DNA from: an uncultured Acidobacteriota bacterium
Lineage (GTDB): Bacteria > Acidobacteriota > Blastocatellia > Pyrinomonadales > Pyrinomonadaceae
Direction of reading: 5' to 3'
Length of the DNA: 6,577 nt
Assembly (NCBI GenBank): GCA_946480545.1
Contig: CAMLKY010000118.1
Location: 1-6,577, forward strand
The notes beneath the pieces are model-generated. The model saw nothing but the letters and a program-made list of their open reading frames with translations, was not told the origin of the DNA and ran no database searches. Made by a program: the position numbers and the translations under genes. This document shows positions 4,925-6,577 of the stretch, piece after piece (within the stretch, counting starts at the first letter, position 1; each line of letters opens with the position of its first letter).

Positions 4925-6577
4925 CTATTTTAGATGCTTGCTGAACCAATCGAGGACATTCTTATACCAGAATTCAGAATTTTGCGGTTTCAGGATCCAG
5001 TGGCCCTCATCCGGAAAAATGATGAGCTTTGACGGAACACCTTTTAGCTGAAGTGTCGTGAAGAGCTGCAGACTTTGATCGACAGGGACGCGAAAATCGA
5101 GCTCTCCCGCAGTGACCAAAGTCGGCGTTGCAAAGTTATTTGCAAACTTATGCGGCGACCAACGCTGGTACATGGTGGGATTCTGCCAGGGCATCCCCTT
5201 GAATTCCCAATTGACGAACCAGATCTCTTCGGTCGCCGTGGCCATTGATTCGAGGTTGTAAACTCCGGCGTGTGAAACGAGCGCCTTGAACTTGAATCGC
5301 GGATCGTTATTGTGGCCGAGTATCCAGTCGACCATATACCCGCCGTAGCTCGCTCCCGCCGCTCCGATGCGCGTGCGATCGATGTACGGACGCTTGATCA
5401 CTTCGGCGACGCCGTTCTTGAGATCGATAAACACCTTGCCGCCCCAGTCGCCCGAGATGTCGTTGATGAACTTCTGGCCATAGGTTGTAGAGCCGCGCGG
5501 GTTCGGCATAAATACCACGTACCCCGCATTCGCGAAGATCTGCGGATTCCATCGATAGCCCCAGTTGTCATTCCATGCCCCCTGCGGTCCGCCGTGGATC
5601 AGAACGATGAGCGGGTACTTTCGCGAAGGATCGAAATTGGCGGGTTTCACGATGAACCCGTGATTCGGCGTGTTCAAGGCTCCGCGCCAATCGATCTCCT
5701 CTGCTTTCTGCAGGCCGTATGCCCGGTACGCAGCATCGTTGAGCGTCGTCAGGGGGGCTACTCCACTCCCATCCGAGTTCACACGCATGATCTCCGTCGG
5801 GGAAGCGATCGTGCTCGATGCAAATACGATCGTGCGGCCGTCAGCAGAGATATTCAGACTGTTGGCGGCATGACCGGTAAGGACGGGTTTGACGTGGGTC
5901 GCGATGCGCAGTCGAAAATCCGGCTCGACCGGAACGCTATAGATCGGCGACCGCCCACGCGTCCCAGCCGCAAAATAGATCGTCCTACCGTCATCGGTGA
6001 CGACCATTTCATCGACCTGCTGATCGAATCCGCGCGTCAGCTCAACCGTCTCGCCGGTCTGGCGGTTGTATCGCATTATTCGCCAGCGGTCGGCTTCGAA
6101 CGTCGCGGTCTCCTGCGATCGATAAAGGATGTACTTCCCGTCGGGCGTGTACATCGGCGCGGCATCGTAACCCTTATTCGAGGCCGTGATGTTCTTCTGC
6201 GATTTATCGAACAGCGACGCGACGACGATATCGCTGTTTGTCGATGTCGCTTCGACCTTGTCGGGGTTCTTCAGGAATGCTATCTCTCGCGAGTCCGGTG
6301 AAAACGCGTAGTCGACACCGGATGATGCACCATACGGCGGTGCGTCGAAGTCGCCGGGCGTAAAGTCGGTCGCGATGCCGCCGTCGCTTGAGACGACGAA
6401 GACGTGTGTTCGCTTACGGTCGCGCCATTCATTCCAATGCTTAAAGAGAAGCCGTTCAGCGACTTTCGCCTGGACCTTGCTTGATTCGACCCCGGCGTCT
6501 TCGGCCTCGGCTACGCCGAGAACGGCTCGCTGCCCTCCCCCTACGGCAACCTCGAGAGCCAGGGCGGCCCGCTGTTC
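4925..6577 (-). CDS. S9 family serine peptidase (prolyl oligopeptidase/acylaminoacyl-peptidase type), partial at right edge
   Basis: The reading frame is open from the window edge to the TAG at 4925-4927 (550 codons), and the N-terminus lies outside. The upstream part has beta-propeller blades with repeated SPDSREIAFL, TPDGKYILY, TDDGRTIYFA and SADGRTIVFAS segments. The C-terminal alpha/beta-hydrolase has HGGP (5585-5596, oxyanion region), the nucleophile Ser of GASYGGYM (codon 5348-5350), Asp in AGELDFRVP (codon 5096-5098) and His in DEGHW (codon 5000-5002), so the triad is complete. The family cleaves short peptides at prolyl, acylated or other N-terminal sites, usually in the periplasm; location is not shown here because the N-terminus is missing. 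The ATG at 6154 is not the start, since propeller sequence continues upstream of it. Recognisable S9 sequence (SKVQAKVAERLLFKHWNEWRD) runs to about 6484; beyond about 6488 the translation no longer looks like S9. Confidence 0.93.
   Translation of the reverse strand, partial: EQRAALALEVAVGGGQRAVLGVAEAEDAGVESSKVQAKVAERLLFKHWNEWRDRKRTHVFVVSSDGGIATDFTPGDFDAPPYGASSGVDYAFSPDSREIAFLKNPDKVEATSTNSDIVVASLFDKSQKNITASNKGYDAAPMYTPDGKYILYRSQETATFEADRWRIMRYNRQTGETVELTRGFDQQVDEMVVTDDGRTIYFAAGTRGRSPIYSVPVEPDFRLRIATHVKPVLTGHAANSLNISADGRTIVFASSTIASPTEIMRVNSDGSGVAPLTTLNDAAYRAYGLQKAEEIDWRGALNTPNHGFIVKPANFDPSRKYPLIVLIHGGPQGAWNDNWGYRWNPQIFANAGYVVFMPNPRGSTTYGQKFINDISGDWGGKVFIDLKNGVAEVIKRPYIDRTRIGAAGASYGGYMVDWILGHNNDPRFKFKALVSHAGVYNLESMATATEEIWFVNWEFKGMPWQNPTMYQRWSPHKFANNFATPTLVTAGELDFRVPVDQSLQLFTTLQLKGVPSKLIIFPDEGHWILKPQNSEFWYKNVLDWFSKHLK
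6488..6577 (+). other. abrupt high-GC tail, probably foreign coding fragment
   Basis: From about 6488 to the window end, the + strand frame beginning GAC CCC GGC has G or C in the third position of all 30 codons, with roughly 70% GC at first and 50% at second positions. That is the pattern of a real gene in a very GC-rich genome, unlike the neighbouring genes. The frame reads through DPGVFGLGYAENG and GSLPSPYGNLESQGG; I do not recognise the family. The S9 gene on the other strand loses its expected sequence at the same point. A chimeric contig end is the simplest explanation; true recombination is possible. Confidence 0.55.

Noticed and set aside
6152..6154. ATG as the start of the S9 peptidase
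   Set aside because: The frame stays open upstream to the window edge and continues to encode propeller-like S9 sequence, so this Met is internal.
5312..6301. A 329-codon open frame on the + strand
   Set aside because: It lies fully antisense to the S9 peptidase, whose catalytic motifs are intact. Its translation is Arg/Asp-rich without recognisable motifs, as expected for a shadow of a coding strand.

Overview
The window reads as a bacterial chromosomal segment of moderate GC. The protein types suggest an Acidobacteriota member, possibly Blastocatellia-like: a five-helix cytochrome oxidase subunit III with a glycine-rich N-terminal tail, a DUF420 protein beside it, and secreted S9 and M1 peptidases. 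This assignment comes from family resemblance only; there is no rRNA or other marker here.

Left part (1-2865): a respiratory-chain assembly locus. The N-terminal part of a ResB-type cytochrome c biogenesis protein runs leftward off the window edge. Divergent from it, across a 159-base promoter region, is a tight rightward cluster: heme O synthase (ctaB), cytochrome c oxidase subunit III (ctaE) and a DUF420 (CtaM-like) membrane protein. The intergenic gaps are 20 and 3 bases. Together they supply the heme O precursor, a core subunit and a probable assembly factor of an aa3-type oxidase, while ResB serves attachment of heme to c-type cytochromes.

Middle part (2866-3235): a 370-base stretch without a convincing gene. 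It is not empty: it holds a very well conserved cyclic-di-AMP (ydaO/yuaA class) riboswitch aptamer on the + strand at about 2921-3057, preceded by a plausible promoter of its own. About 100 bases later comes a 12-bp terminator-like hairpin (3161-3192), and then the end of a convergent gene. No credible open reading frame follows the aptamer, so it looks like an orphan riboswitch. This is the most interesting item in the window.

Right part (3236-6577): two leftward peptidase genes 3 bases apart, probably one operon. Upstream is an S9 family serine peptidase that continues past the right edge. Downstream is a secreted M1 zinc aminopeptidase with all key motifs. They probably act together in breakdown of extracytoplasmic peptides. 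The last 90 bases or so (from about 6488) look foreign: base composition changes abruptly, and a + strand frame there has G or C in the third position of every one of 30 codons. This suggests a chimeric contig end or a recombination junction inside the S9 gene.
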